Below the pieces are notes generated by a model. It was given only the letters and a program-made list of their open reading frames with translations, searched no databases and was not told the DNA's origin. Made by a program: the position numbers and the translations under genes. Of a stretch of DNA of 64,000 bases, positions 8,849-17,729 are shown piece by piece. The stretch lies in NCBI RefSeq assembly GCF_038397775.1, contig NZ_CP151650.1, positions 5,146,001-5,210,000 on the forward strand. Direction: 5' to 3'. The stretch is from Pseudomonas sp. RC10. Lineage in GTDB: Bacteria > Pseudomonadota > Gammaproteobacteria > Pseudomonadales > Pseudomonadaceae. Within the stretch, counting starts at the first letter, position 1. Each line of letters starts with the position of its first letter.

Positions 8849-9586
8849 ATGAAGACCGCATTCGTAACTGGGGTCAGCCAGGGCTTTGGTAAGGCAATGG
8901 CGGAAAAACTTCTCAGTGAAGGTTTCAGAGTCTTCGGCTGCTCGCGCACTGCGCCAGAGGGGTTGCAGGCCCATGAACGGTTTCATTGGGCAGCCGTCGA
9001 CTTGAGTCAGCTACGCTCGGTAGAGTTGCTTGTGTGCAGCATGCTTGAGGGGCATGGACGAATCGAATTCGATCTCGTGTTTCTAAACGCCGGACGATTC
9101 GGCCCTCCGCCTCGTCCGGCCACCGAAGTCCTACGAGATGAGTTCGTCGACGTACTGAACCTGAACCTTTTGGCCAATAAGGTGTTGCTCGATCTGTTGC
9201 TCAAAGAGCACGGAATTGCACAATGCGTGTTCTCGGCGTCAATTGCCGGGGTGAGAATGCGCGCAGGGATGTTGAGCTATTCGGTGTCCAAGGCTGCCCT
9301 GAACGCGCTCGCACAGATTTATGCTCTTGAACATCCCTCCACCTTTTTTGCTGTGCTGGGGTTGTGCAACCTGCATACCCAACTGTTACGCGATGCGTTG
9401 GCCGGAGAGTACGTCGACAGCTTTTCCGAAGTAGCGGCGCTTCGCGAGCGGGCCCGTGACGAGCGCTACCTAGCGTTGCCTTCGTTGCGCGCCGAGCAGG
9501 TGTGGGGACTGTATCAGGTGGGGTTCGACCGGTGCCTGACCTCGGGTGTATTCCAGGATATTCGCGGGGTGTTGCTTAGGGGATGA
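8849..9586 (+). CDS. Short-chain dehydrogenase/reductase (second of two)
   Basis: The start at 8849 (ATG just after the upstream stop) gives 245 residues beginning KTAFVTGVSQGFGKAMA. The Gly-rich loop, the NAG strand (FLNAGRFG, about 73-80) and the catalytic YSVSK (about 145-149) are present. The C-terminus differs from the first SDR: there is no DGG ending, so it is probably another subfamily. It is the last gene of the run that began at 190. Its substrate is unknown, and a second reduction step in the same pathway is inferred from the tight spacing. Confidence 0.83.
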   Translation: MKTAFVTGVSQGFGKAMAEKLLSEGFRVFGCSRTAPEGLQAHERFHWAAVDLSQLRSVELLVCSMLEGHGRIEFDLVFLNAGRFGPPPRPATEVLRDEFVDVLNLNLLANKVLLDLLLKEHGIAQCVFSASIAGVRMRAGMLSYSVSKAALNALAQIYALEHPSTFFAVLGLCNLHTQLLRDALAGEYVDSFSEVAALRERARDERYLALPSLRAEQVWGLYQVGFDRCLTSGVFQDIRGVLLRG

Positions 9587-9930
9587 TGACAGGCCGGACT
9601 TCTCTGATCGCCGCAATTGCCTGCTTTGGCAGGCGCGCTTGCCCGCGACGGCAATTCTTCAGCCAGCCGATGTAGCACAGAAAGATCGCGATCGCGGGTA
9701 GGCGTACTCCTACGGGGCTCAGGGGCGCCTGATGATTTTGGTTGTAGCCTCGCATCGCCACTACATGACCAACGGCCATCAATTAAAAGTCTGTTTGTCA
9801 TTTGTTGTGGGGTATCCTCCGTTTGCGTTTTTTGGACGCGCTGCCTGATCGGCAGCTCAGGGCAGTTCGCAGATGGGCCCACAACGCCTCCTACGGACTG
9901 AACACAGCAACTTGTGAGGAGCGACAGACG
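9587..9930. other. Intergenic stretch with REP-like palindromes
   Basis: No convincing gene was seen. Near 9612-9655 there is a nested inverted repeat (outer AATTGCC/GGCAATT, inner GCCTGC/GCAGGC) of REP type. Around 9700-9720 there is a CTCCTACGG motif like those that flank REPs elsewhere in the window. It probably ends transcription of the nine-gene run and carries the promoter for the small ORF at 9931. Confidence 0.5.
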
Positions 9931-10068
9931 ATGCATGAAATCCCAAACTTCCCCTTCCCAAGCCAAACCCAGCAAAGCGCAGCAGCCCGTCAGGAACTCG
10001 GTCAGCCGATCGAGATGAAAGCCGGTGCGAAACAGAGTGATAGCAAGAAAGCCCAAGGCCAACGCTAA
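9931..10068 (+). CDS. Small hypothetical protein (45 aa)
   Basis: The 45-residue frame starts MHEIPNFPF, is rich in Gln, Ala and Lys, and ends KKAQGQR. A GAGGAGCG ribosome site lies 10 bases before the ATG, which is the main support for translation. No signal peptide or membrane segment is visible, and I do not recognise the family. The gene lies alone between the AfsA-linked run and a second small ORF. Confidence 0.5.
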   Translation: MHEIPNFPFPSQTQQSAAARQELGQPIEMKAGAKQSDSKKAQGQR

Positions 10069-10078
10069 GGGTTGAATG

Positions 10079-10129
10079 TTCAGCCCCTATGCAAGAGCGT
10101 CTTCCAGGCGTACTTCCATAAGGGCTGAA
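10079..10129. repeat. Inverted repeat between two small ORFs
   Basis: TTCAGCCCCTATG and CATAAGGGCTGAA face each other across about 25 bases and form a 13-bp stem with one mismatch. There is no T-run, so it is not a standard terminator. It may stabilise or attenuate the transcript between the small genes. Confidence 0.5.
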
Positions 10130-10148
10130 TGCTCCGAGACCAGAACCC

Positions 10149-10328
10149 ATGACTGAATTCAAAGACCCCCAGGCTCAGGCCCTCATCGGCGCCGCCGAGA
10201 AGATGATCGAAATCTGGGCACGCCTCACCCCGGAAAAACAGCAGGCTTTGCTGGCGCGCTTCGGCACCCAGGAAAACGCCCTCGCTGCCTTGATCACGAC
10301 TCAGCTTGTGACACCTGCCGACAAATAA
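10149..10328 (+). CDS. Small hypothetical protein (59 aa)
   Basis: The frame encodes 59 residues starting MTEFKDPQAQALIGAAEKMI. It is predicted mostly helical, with a LTPEKQQALLARFG segment in the middle and acidic and polar ends. The amphipathic helices suggest a real small cytosolic protein, but the ribosome site is weak (GAG-like, 10-15 bases upstream). I do not recognise a function. It follows the hairpin at 10079-10129. Confidence 0.5.
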   Translation: MTEFKDPQAQALIGAAEKMIEIWARLTPEKQQALLARFGTQENALAALITTQLVTPADK

Positions 10329-10503
10329 TCCCAAGCATCGGCACTGCAAAATTCGCGCTTGATTCAGCGCAGCGTCAACCTTCGACTGCCCTGAACGGGA
10401 AACCCTCGTTATCATGTGGCATCGCTTGGCTTTCAAGCGTCTACGCTTCATCCAGTTTCTGCCCCCGCTGCACTTCCCCAGTCGTAACCGTGGATCTAGC
10501 CCC

Positions 10504-11718
10504 ATGCCAGACGCTTCAAGCGCCGAAACACAACGTCCTATCAAAGTCACCTTGCAGGTCGTTTCCATCGTTTTGTTCACCTTTATCGGTTACCTGAACA
10601 TCGGTATTCCGCTGGCCGTGCTGCCGGGCTACGTGCACACGGATTTGGGCTTTGGCGCGGTGACGGCCGGTCTGGTGATCAGTGTCCAGTACCTCGCGAC
10701 CTTGCTCAGCCGTCCCTACGCCGGGCGCATCATTGATAACAAAGGCCCCAAGAAAGCCGTGATCATCGGCCTGTTCGGCTGCGGCCTGAGCGGCGTGTTC
10801 ATGTTGCTGGCGGGTTGGCTCGATGCGTGGCCAATGGTGAGCTTGATCAGCCTGTTCGTAGGCCGTCTGGTGCTGGGCAGCGCCGAAAGTCTGGTCGGTT
10901 CGGGTTCCATCGGCTGGGGCATCGGCCGTGTGGGCGCGGCGAACACTGCCAAAGTGATTTCCTGGAACGGCATTGCCAGCTACGGCGCGCTGGCCATCGG
11001 CGCCCCGCTGGGCGTGTTGATGGTCAACGCGCTGGGACTGTGGAGCATGGGCGTCAGCATCATATTGCTGGCCGCGCTCGGCATTGCGCTGGCCTGGAAG
11101 AAGACACCGGCACCCATCGTGCACGGCGAGCGGATGCCATTCCTGCACGTGCTGGGTCGGGTGTTGCCCCACGGCACCGGCCTGGCGCTGGGCTCGATCG
11201 GCTTCGGCACCATCGCGACCTTCATTACCCTGTATTACGCCAGCCACACTTGGCCGAACGCGGTGTTGTGCCTGAGCCTGTTCGGCGCCTGTTTCATCGG
11301 GGCGCGGCTGCTGTTTGGCAACATGATCAACCGCATTGGTGGATTTCGCGTGGCGATTGCCTGCCTGTCGGTTGAAGCCCTGGGTTTGTTACTGCTGTGG
11401 CTGGCGCCAAACCCTAATCTGGCGTTGGCCGGTGCCGCGCTGACAGGGTTTGGTTTCTCGCTGGTGTTCCCGGCTCTAGGGGTAGAGGCCGTGAATCTGG
11501 TGCCCGCTTCCAGCCGAGGCGCGGCGGTTGGGGCTTATTCGCTGTTCATCGACCTGTCGCTGGGCATCACCGGACCGGTCGCTGGCGCCGTGGCGTCGGG
11601 CTTTGGCTTCGCGTCGATTTTTCTGTTCGCGGCGATGGCGTCGCTGGGCGGGTTGGGGTTGAGCATGTACCTGTACAAGCAGGCCAAGGTGATGCGGAAC
11701 AAGGCCACCGACTTGTAG
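10504..11718 (+). CDS. MFS transporter (YhhS/YfcJ-like)
   Basis: The ATG at 10504 gives 404 residues and drops a basic, non-membranous extension in the longer frame. About 12 hydrophobic helices are visible. The signature after helix 2 is [21 protein letters not shown], the MFS loop-2/3 motif (about 62-82). The [16 protein letters not shown] segment repeats it in the second half. It belongs to the drug or sugar efflux group resembling E. coli YhhS and YfcJ. It is an inner-membrane proton antiporter with unknown substrate and stands alone between small ORFs and a REP. Confidence 0.85.
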   Translation: MPDASSAETQRPIKVTLQVVSIVLFTFIGYLNIGIPLAVLPGYVHTDLGFGAVTAGLVISVQYLATLLSRPYAGRIIDNKGPKKAVIIGLFGCGLSGVFMLLAGWLDAWPMVSLISLFVGRLVLGSAESLVGSGSIGWGIGRVGAANTAKVISWNGIASYGALAIGAPLGVLMVNALGLWSMGVSIILLAALGIALAWKKTPAPIVHGERMPFLHVLGRVLPHGTGLALGSIGFGTIATFITLYYASHTWPNAVLCLSLFGACFIGARLLFGNMINRIGGFRVAIACLSVEALGLLLLWLAPNPNLALAGAALTGFGFSLVFPALGVEAVNLVPASSRGAAVGAYSLFIDLSLGITGPVAGAVASGFGFASIFLFAAMASLGGLGLSMYLYKQAKVMRNKATDL

Positions 11719-11850
11719 GAGCCGGCTTGCTGGCGAAGGCGTAGGAACAGCCCTGAAACCCTCTCGCGTAGGAGTGTCAGGAATCCCCGAGATCACCCGA
11801 TCTGCTGGCGCTTCGCACCAGATCGCGAGCAAGCTTGCTCCTACGGCCTT
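11717..11850. repeat. REP-like repeats after MFS gene
   Basis: Two half-elements are visible: TAGGAGCCGGCTTGCTGGCGAA at the gene end, and GATCGCGAGCAAGCTTGCTC near 11820, followed by CTACGGCCTTCGGCCAGAAT. They belong to the two REP subtypes seen elsewhere in the window. Confidence 0.65.
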
Positions 11851-11895
11851 CGGCCAGAATCAACAGCAGACCGCGTTCAGATCACGAGCAAACGG

Positions 11896-12309
11896 CTAAA
11901 AGTCGACCTTCCCCCGCCCCGCTTTGATCGACCCGCGTTTGGATTTGGATTCCAGGCGACGGGTTTTCGACCCCAGTGTCGGCTTGGTCGGGCGGCGCTT
12001 CTTCTCGACCTTTCCTGCGCTGACAATCAGCTCGCTCAACCGCTCCAGGGCGTCGGCACGGTTCTGTTCCTGCGTCCGGTATTGCTGAGCCTTGATGATG
12101 ACGACGCCGTCGGCGGTGATTCGACTGTCACGCAGGGCCAGCAGCCGCTCCTTGTAGAACGGCGGCAATGACGACGCGTTGATGTCGAACCGCAGGTGCA
12201 CCGCGCTGGACACCTTGTTGACGTTCTGCCCGCCCGCACCCTGTGCGCGAATGGCCGTCAATTCGACCTCGCTGTCGGGCAGGTGAACGTTGTTCGAGAT
12301 GATCAGCAT
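11896..12309 (-). CDS. arfB: Alternative ribosome-rescue factor / peptidyl-tRNA hydrolase ArfB
   Basis: The start at 12309 gives 137 residues starting [18 protein letters not shown]. The catalytic GGQ loop is present ([18 protein letters not shown], about 21-38), as in class I release factors but without a codon-recognition domain. The C-terminal tail is long and basic ([10 protein letters not shown] through [12 protein letters not shown]) and enters the mRNA channel of stalled ribosomes in the family. It hydrolyses peptidyl-tRNA on ribosomes lacking a stop codon. The longer frame upstream overlaps a REP and lacks homology. Confidence 0.92.
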   Translation of the reverse strand: MLIISNNVHLPDSEVELTAIRAQGAGGQNVNKVSSAVHLRFDINASSLPPFYKERLLALRDSRITADGVVIIKAQQYRTQEQNRADALERLSELIVSAGKVEKKRRPTKPTLGSKTRRLESKSKRGSIKAGRGKVDF

Positions 12310-12339
12310 AGGATGCCTGGCTAGAGATTCATGTTGCGA

Positions 12340-12432
12340 CTGTGGGAGCGAACTCATTCGCGAGAGGATCGTACAGCCGATGCATCCATGTCGTCTGTGC
12401 CTAAGTCTCGCGAATGAATTCGCTCCTACAGG
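12340..12432. repeat. REP-like inverted pair, type GCGAATTCATTCGCGA
   Basis: Two arms, GGGAGCGAACTCATTCGCGA and TCGCGAATGAATTCGCTCC, face each other across about 50 bases. Copies of the same pair are at 14107, 28502, 32889 and 36664. Confidence 0.75.
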
Positions 12433-12469
12433 GTTCAGCGGCGTACTGAAATCAGTGCACCGCCGTCAG

Positions 12470-13894
12470 CTACTTAATGATCGACGTCCTTTGAGCCATC
12501 GATTCGGCTTCGGCGTGGCGTTTGTTCTTGATGAGGTAGAACACCCACATCGCCACCAGCCACACCGGAATCGCATACACCGAGACCTGAATCCCCGGAA
12601 TCATCAGCATGATCCCAAGGATCAGCACCACGAACGCCAGGCACACATAGTTACCGTACGGATACCACAGCGCCTTGAACAGCGGTTGCAGGCCCTTGCG
12701 CGCCATGTGCTGACGGAACTTGAGGTGCGAGTAACTGATCATTGCCCAGTTGATCACCAGCGTCGCGACCACCAGCGACATCAGCAACTCCAGCGCATTC
12801 TGCGGGATCAGGTAGTTGAGCAGCACGGCGATCACCGTCACCGCAGCCGACACCAGAATCGCCCGCACCGGTACGCCCCGGCCGTCGACCTTGGCCAGCG
12901 AACGCGGCGCATCGCCCTGCTCGGCCATGCCGAACAGCATCCGTGCGTTGCAGTAGGTGCCGCTGTTGTACACCGACAGTGCGGCGGTCAGCACCACGAA
13001 GTTGAGAATGTGCGCCGCCGTGTTGCTGCCCAGCATCGAGAACACGTGCACGAATGGGCTGCCGCTGTAGGCATCGCCAGACGCGTTCAGGTCCACGAGC
13101 AACGCATCCCACGGGGTCAGCGACAACAGCACGACCAGCGAACCGATGTAGAAAATCAGGATGCGGTAGATCACCTGATTGATCGCTTTCGGGATGATGA
13201 CCTTCGGCTGATCGGCCTCAGCGGCGGTAAAGCCAAGCATTTCCAGGCCGCCGAACGAGAACATGATGAACGCCAGCGCCATCACCAGACCGCTGACACC
13301 GTTGGGGAAGAAGCCGCCGTGTTCCCAGAGGTTGCTCACCGATGCATGAGGGCCGCCGCTGCCGCTCACCAGCATGTAGCTGCCCAGGGCGATCATGCCC
13401 AGAATGGCCACGACCTTGATGATCGCGAACCAGAATTCGGCCTCACCGAACACTTTGACGTTGGCCAGGTTGATGACGTTGATCATCACGAAGAACACGG
13501 CCGCCGAGGCCCAGGACGGAATTTCCGGCCACCAGTACTGCACGTATTTGCCGACGGCGGTCAGCTCGGACATACCGACGAGGATGTACAGCACCCAGCA
13601 GTTCCAGCCGGACAGAAAGCCCGCGAAACCGCCCCAGTAAGTGTGTGCGAAATGGCTGAACGAACCGGCGACCGGCTCTTCGACGATCATTTCGCCCAGT
13701 TGACGCATGATCATGAAGGCGATGAAGCCGCACAGGGCATAGCCGAGAATCATCGACGGACCCGCCGACTTGAGCACCCCGGCCGATCCCAGGAACAGGC
13801 CAGTGCCGATGGCACCGCCCAAGGCAATCAGCTGGATATGGCGGTTTTTGAGACCACGCTTCAAATCTCCCGAATGGGACATGTTTTTACTCAT
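12470..13894 (-). CDS. Amino acid permease, AAT family (AroP/PheP-like)
   Basis: The 474-residue protein has about 12 membrane helices. It opens with the APC signature RGLKNRHIQLIALGGAIGTG and continues with PVAGSFSHFAHTYWGGFAGF, as in AroP, PheP and relatives that import aromatic or other amino acids with protons. The start at 13894 has an AAGGTG ribosome site eight bases upstream. An ATG four codons in is an alternative. The exact substrate cannot be assigned, since D-alanine, histidine and proline permeases share these motifs. A REP pair lies past its 3' end. Confidence 0.85.
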   Translation of the reverse strand: MSKNMSHSGDLKRGLKNRHIQLIALGGAIGTGLFLGSAGVLKSAGPSMILGYALCGFIAFMIMRQLGEMIVEEPVAGSFSHFAHTYWGGFAGFLSGWNCWVLYILVGMSELTAVGKYVQYWWPEIPSWASAAVFFVMINVINLANVKVFGEAEFWFAIIKVVAILGMIALGSYMLVSGSGGPHASVSNLWEHGGFFPNGVSGLVMALAFIMFSFGGLEMLGFTAAEADQPKVIIPKAINQVIYRILIFYIGSLVVLLSLTPWDALLVDLNASGDAYSGSPFVHVFSMLGSNTAAHILNFVVLTAALSVYNSGTYCNARMLFGMAEQGDAPRSLAKVDGRGVPVRAILVSAAVTVIAVLLNYLIPQNALELLMSLVVATLVINWAMISYSHLKFRQHMARKGLQPLFKALWYPYGNYVCLAFVVLILGIMLMIPGIQVSVYAIPVWLVAMWVFYLIKNKRHAEAESMAQRTSIIK

Positions 13895-14256
13895 TGAATA
13901 GTCACCTTGTTGTTCTTGTCTGTGACGGAATCGAACCCGACGCGCTCATGACGCGGCGGAATGAAACGGAGTGGGTAAACCCCGAATTGGCTGGCGTACA
14001 TACGCCGATGAATCACAGAAAAAACGCGCGGCATTGTACACCCTCAACCGCGCAGGTGGCCGTCAAAAAGCAGTGCGTCCTATCAGGTATGGGGTTGAAA
14101 TGCCCATTCCCTGCGGGGGCGAATTCATTCGCGAGAGGGCAGTACAGCCGATGCATGTCTATTGACCGAACGATCTTTCGCGAATGAATTCGCTCCCACA
14201 GGTAAACCGCGCGCGCCGGGAGAACTCGGTTGAGCAGGGAACGACAAACGGGCCGC
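13895..14256. other. Intergenic region upstream of permease, with REP pair
   Basis: No gene was seen. The stretch probably carries the permease promoter. From 14107 to 14203 it holds an inverted pair (GGGGCGAATTCATTCGCGAG / TTCGCGAATGAATTCGCTCC), the same type as at 12340. Confidence 0.6.
14107..14203. repeat. REP-like inverted pair
   Basis: The two arms of the GCGAATTCATTCGCG type are separated by about 55 bases that contain GTACAGCCGATGCATG, also found in the copy at 12340. The spacer is therefore partly conserved as well. Confidence 0.75.
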
Positions 14257-14292
14257 AAAAAAAAACGCCAGTCACAGGGACTGGCGTTTTTT
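14257..14292 (-). terminator. Rho-independent terminator of rluB
   Basis: An 8-bp GC stem (CGCCAGTC/GACTGGCG) with a 5-base loop is flanked by an A-run on one side and a T-run on the other, so it can end transcription on both strands. It lies just past the rluB stop. Confidence 0.9.
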
Positions 14293-14306
14293 ACTTCAAG
14301 CCACGA

Positions 14307-15524
14307 TCACTCAGGCTTGCGGCGACCGAAGCCTGGACGCTGACCTGCACCGGCCGGGGCGCCGCGACGCTTGCCCGATGGGGTCTTGTCGTCGTCGACC
14401 AGCTTGATGCCGGGACGCGAGGTCTTCGGTTTGGCCGGGCGCTTGTTCATCTCGCTCGGACGTTCCGCGACTGGCGTGCCACGGCTGCTGTCGCCACGGC
14501 TGTCACCACGACCGCCTGCGGCCGGACGCGGCGTGCGGGCCGGACGACCGCTTTCGGCAGGCTTGCGCGCTGGACGTTCGCCGTCCGCCACACGTGGCTC
14601 GCGAGGTGCACGCTCAACCGGTGCAGCATCCTTGGCCGGACGCAACTGACGCACGCGCTCGCCTTTGCCCAATGGACGCGAAGACTGGCGCTGCAAACGC
14701 TCCAGCTTGTCCTTGGTCTTCGCGGTCATTTGCGGCATGGCGACGGGTTTCAGGCCAACTTCGGCGCTGAGAATGTCGACTTCCTGCTGACTCATTTCGC
14801 GCCAGCGGCCCATCGGCAAGTCAGAGTTCAGGAACACCGGACCAAAACGCACGCGCTTCAGGCGGCTGACCACCAAGCCCTGGGATTCCCACAGTCGACG
14901 CACTTCACGGTTGCGGCCTTCCATCACCACGCAGTGATACCAGTGGTTGAAGCCTTCACCGCCCGGCGCTTGCTGGATGTCGGTGAAACGGGCCGGGCCG
15001 TCTTCGAGGATCACGCCGTTCTTCAGACGCAGCAGCATGTCGTCATCGACTTCTCCACGGACGCGCACGGCGTACTCGCGGTCCATTTCGAAGGACGGGT
15101 GCATCAGGCGGTTGGCCAGCTCACCGTCAGTGGTGAACATCAGCAGACCGGTGGTGTTGATGTCGAGACGACCGATGTTGATCCAGCGGCCTTCTTTCGG
15201 GCGCGGCAGGCGGTCGAACACGGTCGGACGGCCTTCCGGGTCGTCACGGGTGCAGATTTCGCCGTCGGGCTTGTTGTACATGATGACGCGGCGGACCGTT
15301 TCGGCAGCTTCTTCGCGTTTGATCACGCGGCCGTCGACGGTGATGGCGTCGTGCAGATCGACGCGCTGACCGAGACTGGCCTGTACGCCGTTGACCTTGA
15401 TGCGGCCTTCGCCGATCCAGGATTCGACGTCACGGCGCGAGCCCACGCCAATGCGCGCCAGCACCTTTTGCAGCTTTTCGCCTGCTGGGCCGATCTCTTT
15501 GTCCTGCTTGTCTTGTTCACTCAT
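14307..15524 (-). CDS. rluB: 23S rRNA pseudouridine(2605) synthase RluB
   Basis: The 405-residue enzyme has an N-terminal S4 RNA-binding domain (EKLQKVLARIGVGSRRDVES, about 15-34) and an RsuA/RluB/E/F catalytic domain. The catalytic motif GRLDINTTGLLMFTTDGEL is near 118-136, and its aspartate is the nucleophile. It converts U2605 of 23S rRNA to pseudouridine. The C-terminus (about 250-405) is long, basic and rich in Arg, Pro, Gly and Lys, common in pseudomonad RluB and likely unstructured RNA-binding tail. It ends 14 bases before a strong terminator. Confidence 0.93.
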   Translation of the reverse strand: MSEQDKQDKEIGPAGEKLQKVLARIGVGSRRDVESWIGEGRIKVNGVQASLGQRVDLHDAITVDGRVIKREEAAETVRRVIMYNKPDGEICTRDDPEGRPTVFDRLPRPKEGRWINIGRLDINTTGLLMFTTDGELANRLMHPSFEMDREYAVRVRGEVDDDMLLRLKNGVILEDGPARFTDIQQAPGGEGFNHWYHCVVMEGRNREVRRLWESQGLVVSRLKRVRFGPVFLNSDLPMGRWREMSQQEVDILSAEVGLKPVAMPQMTAKTKDKLERLQRQSSRPLGKGERVRQLRPAKDAAPVERAPREPRVADGERPARKPAESGRPARTPRPAAGGRGDSRGDSSRGTPVAERPSEMNKRPAKPKTSRPGIKLVDDDKTPSGKRRGAPAGAGQRPGFGRRKPE

Positions 15525-15708
15525 CTGGGCACCTCCCGGTGTGTCGAATCAGGGCGTGCGCGAGTGGGCACGGCCTGTTGCCCTGCTCCTGAACAGAAGC
15601 GCGGGGCGGAAACTGAAAACGCTTCGGCGAGTAGGGATCGCCAAAAGGTCGCGAATTATACGCTCATGGCGCGCGTTGCGCATCAGAGAGTAGATGAAAT
15701 CCGTCGGC

Positions 15709-15897
15709 TCATTTCTTTTTCCGCCGACCGGAGGATTTGAGCGTTTTCAGGCGCGAGGCCGATTCGGCAAGGACCGAGCGTTTCTCGTCCTTGTCCATCT
15801 TTTTCCACGACTTGATCTCGCGCTTGCTGCGCCCGCAGCCGATGCAGATGTCGTCGTCGAATTTACAAATGCTGATGCAGGGGTCTTTGGTGCTCAT
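15709..15897 (-). CDS. DUF1289 family protein
   Basis: The ATG at 15897 gives 62 residues starting MSTKDPCISICKFDD. Cysteines in DPCISIC and ICIGCGRSKREIKSW follow the DUF1289 pattern and probably bind a metal. The C-terminal end is strongly basic (SSGRRKKK). The ATG seven codons upstream is possible but adds only MSQSGPP. The function is unknown. It lies upstream of rluB in the same direction. Confidence 0.85.
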   Translation of the reverse strand: MSTKDPCISICKFDDDICIGCGRSKREIKSWKKMDKDEKRSVLAESASRLKTLKSSGRRKKK

Positions 15898-15921
15898 GGG
15901 GGGTCCTGATTGACTCAAGCC

Positions 15922-16011
15922 TGTAGGAGCCGGCTTGCTGGCGAAAGCGGCGTATCAGACGAAAAATGCCGCACAGCCCTACCGCATTCGCCAGCAAGCC
16001 GGCTCCTACAA
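15922..16011. repeat. REP-like inverted pair, type GGAGCCGGCTTGCTGGCG
   Basis: TAGGAGCCGGCTTGCTGGCG and CGCCAGCAAGCCGGCTCCTA are perfectly complementary and separated by about 50 bases. A second complete copy is at 23687 and a half copy at 11717. Confidence 0.8.
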
Positions 16012-16101
16012 TCGGACATCATTCACTCGCACTTTTGGGTGGGCCTTACGCCGCCAAATCGGCATAGAAGCGCGCTTGCCCGCCGCTACAAGATTAAGTC
16101 G

Positions 16102-16893
16102 TCAGCGAGGCTCGTCTTCATCCTGCGGCTCTTCTTCCCATTCAGACCCTTTATCCGGCTCATCGACCCATAAATCGTCGAAGTCAATTTTCAGGCCGGT
16201 TTCCATGGTGTCCAGTTCGGCCAGCAGGCTGCGGAAACTGGTTTCGTCTCTCGGTGCTTCCGGTTCGGCGTCAGGGTCCGGTTCCAGGCTGGCGTCGGCC
16301 AACGCCTGCAAGTGCGCCGGGACCGGGGCGTCGTCGAAGTCGAGGATCGGCTCGGCTTCCATTTCCCGCAGGTCGGCCAGAGGCGGCAGTTCGTCGAGAT
16401 TCTTCAGGTTGAAGTGATCGAGAAACGCTTTGGTCGTGGCGAACATCGCCGGTTTACCCGGCACGTCGCGATACCCGACGATCCTGATCCACTCGCGCTC
16501 CAGCAGGGTTTTGACGATGTTGCTGTTGACCGCCACGCCCCGCACGTCCTCGATTTCGCCCCGGGTGATCGGCTGGCGGTAGGCGATCAACGCCAGGGTT
16601 TCGAGCAAGGCGCGGGAATAACGCTGCGGGCGCTCTTCCCACAAACGGCCCACCCACGGCGCGAACTTTTCGCGGATTTGCAGGCGATAGCCCGAGGCGA
16701 CTTCCTTCAGTTCGAAGGCCCGGTTGTCGCAGGATTTGTTCAACAGCGTCAGCGCCTTCTTGAACACCGCAGGCTCCGGACGCTCGCTCTCTTCGAACAG
16801 CTCGTACAGCCGCTCCACGGATTGCGGCTTACCGGAGGCCAGCAGAAACGCCTCAAGCAATGGCGCAAGGTCGCGGGGTTCGTTCAGGTTCAT
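16102..16893 (-). CDS. scpB: Segregation and condensation protein B
   Basis: The 263-residue protein has the paired winged-helix fold of ScpB. Recognisable segments are LLEAFLLASGKPQSVERLYELF (N-terminal), YSRALLETLALIAYRQPITR and GEIEDVRGVAVNSNIVKTL, with a KPAMFATTKAFLDHFNL segment. It binds ScpA and SMC and helps to compact and segregate the chromosome. The C-terminal part (about 185-263) is unusually acidic and low complexity. It starts 17 bases after scpA, so both are probably one transcript. Confidence 0.93.
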   Translation of the reverse strand: MNLNEPRDLAPLLEAFLLASGKPQSVERLYELFEESERPEPAVFKKALTLLNKSCDNRAFELKEVASGYRLQIREKFAPWVGRLWEERPQRYSRALLETLALIAYRQPITRGEIEDVRGVAVNSNIVKTLLEREWIRIVGYRDVPGKPAMFATTKAFLDHFNLKNLDELPPLADLREMEAEPILDFDDAPVPAHLQALADASLEPDPDAEPEAPRDETSFRSLLAELDTMETGLKIDFDDLWVDEPDKGSEWEEEPQDEDEPR

Positions 16894-16910
16894 CGATCAG
16901 CTCTTGCTCT

Positions 16911-17729
16911 TTATTCGGCTCGCGCCCGCACATGAATGACAGCGAACGGTTCGTTCTGCACCAGCTCGACCAGTTGCTCCTTGACCAGCTCCAGCACCGC
17001 CATAAACGTCACGACCACACCCAGACGCCCCTCCTCTGCCGTGAACAACTCGGCAAACGGCACGAATCCGGCGCCTTTCAGACGTTCCAGCACATCGCTC
17101 ATGCGCTCCCGGGTAGACAGGGCTTCGCGGCTGACCTGATGGCTTTCGAACATGTCGCCGCGACGTAGCACGTCGGCCATGGACACCAGCAATTCTTCCA
17201 GCGCCACGTCCGGCAACAGTTTACGGGCGCGGGCTTCAGGGGCGTCGAGCTTGGGCACCACTACGTCGCGACCGACCCGGCTCAGCGTGTCGATGCCTTC
17301 AGCGGCGGCCTTGAAACGTTCGTACTCCTGCAAGCGTCGGATCAGCTCGGCGCGAGGGTCGTCCTCTTCCTCTTCGGCGGTTTCCGAGCGCGGCAGGAGC
17401 ATGCGCGATTTGATTTCGGCCAGCATCGCGGCCATCACCAAATATTCAGCCGCTAATTCGAGGCGCACGGTTTTCATCAGCTCCACGTAACCCATGTACT
17501 GCCGAGTGATTTCGGCCACGGGAATGTCGAGGATGTTGATGTTCTGTTTGCGGATCAGGTACAGCAGCAGGTCCAGCGGGCCTTCGAAGGCTTCGAGAAA
17601 GACTTCCAGCGCATCAGGGGGAATATAGAGGTCGAGCGGCATCTGCGTGACCGCTTGCCCATAGACCATCGCAAACGGCAGCTCCTGCTGGGCGTCGGCC
17701 TGCGGGTCCAGCGTCTGGGCGTCGGTCAC
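16911..17729 (-). CDS. scpA: Segregation and condensation protein A
   Basis: The 272-residue kleisin has the family core FEGPLDLLLYLIRKQNINILDIPVAEIT (about 48-75) and AAEYLVMAAMLAEIKSRMLLPR, followed by an acidic linker and a winged-helix C-terminus (about 190-270). It bridges SMC heads and binds ScpB. The start overlaps the upstream gene's stop by four bases, so translation is likely coupled with the YciO-type gene. Confidence 0.93.
   Translation of the reverse strand: MTDAQTLDPQADAQQELPFAMVYGQAVTQMPLDLYIPPDALEVFLEAFEGPLDLLLYLIRKQNINILDIPVAEITRQYMGYVELMKTVRLELAAEYLVMAAMLAEIKSRMLLPRSETAEEEEDDPRAELIRRLQEYERFKAAAEGIDTLSRVGRDVVVPKLDAPEARARKLLPDVALEELLVSMADVLRRGDMFESHQVSREALSTRERMSDVLERLKGAGFVPFAELFTAEEGRLGVVVTFMAVLELVKEQLVELVQNEPFAVIHVRARAE

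Noticed and set aside
12290..13897. Long open frame of 535 codons on the plus strand opposite the permease gene
   Set aside because: It is rich in His, Arg and Gln, has no recognisable motif, and runs antisense to a well-supported permease with normal codon use.
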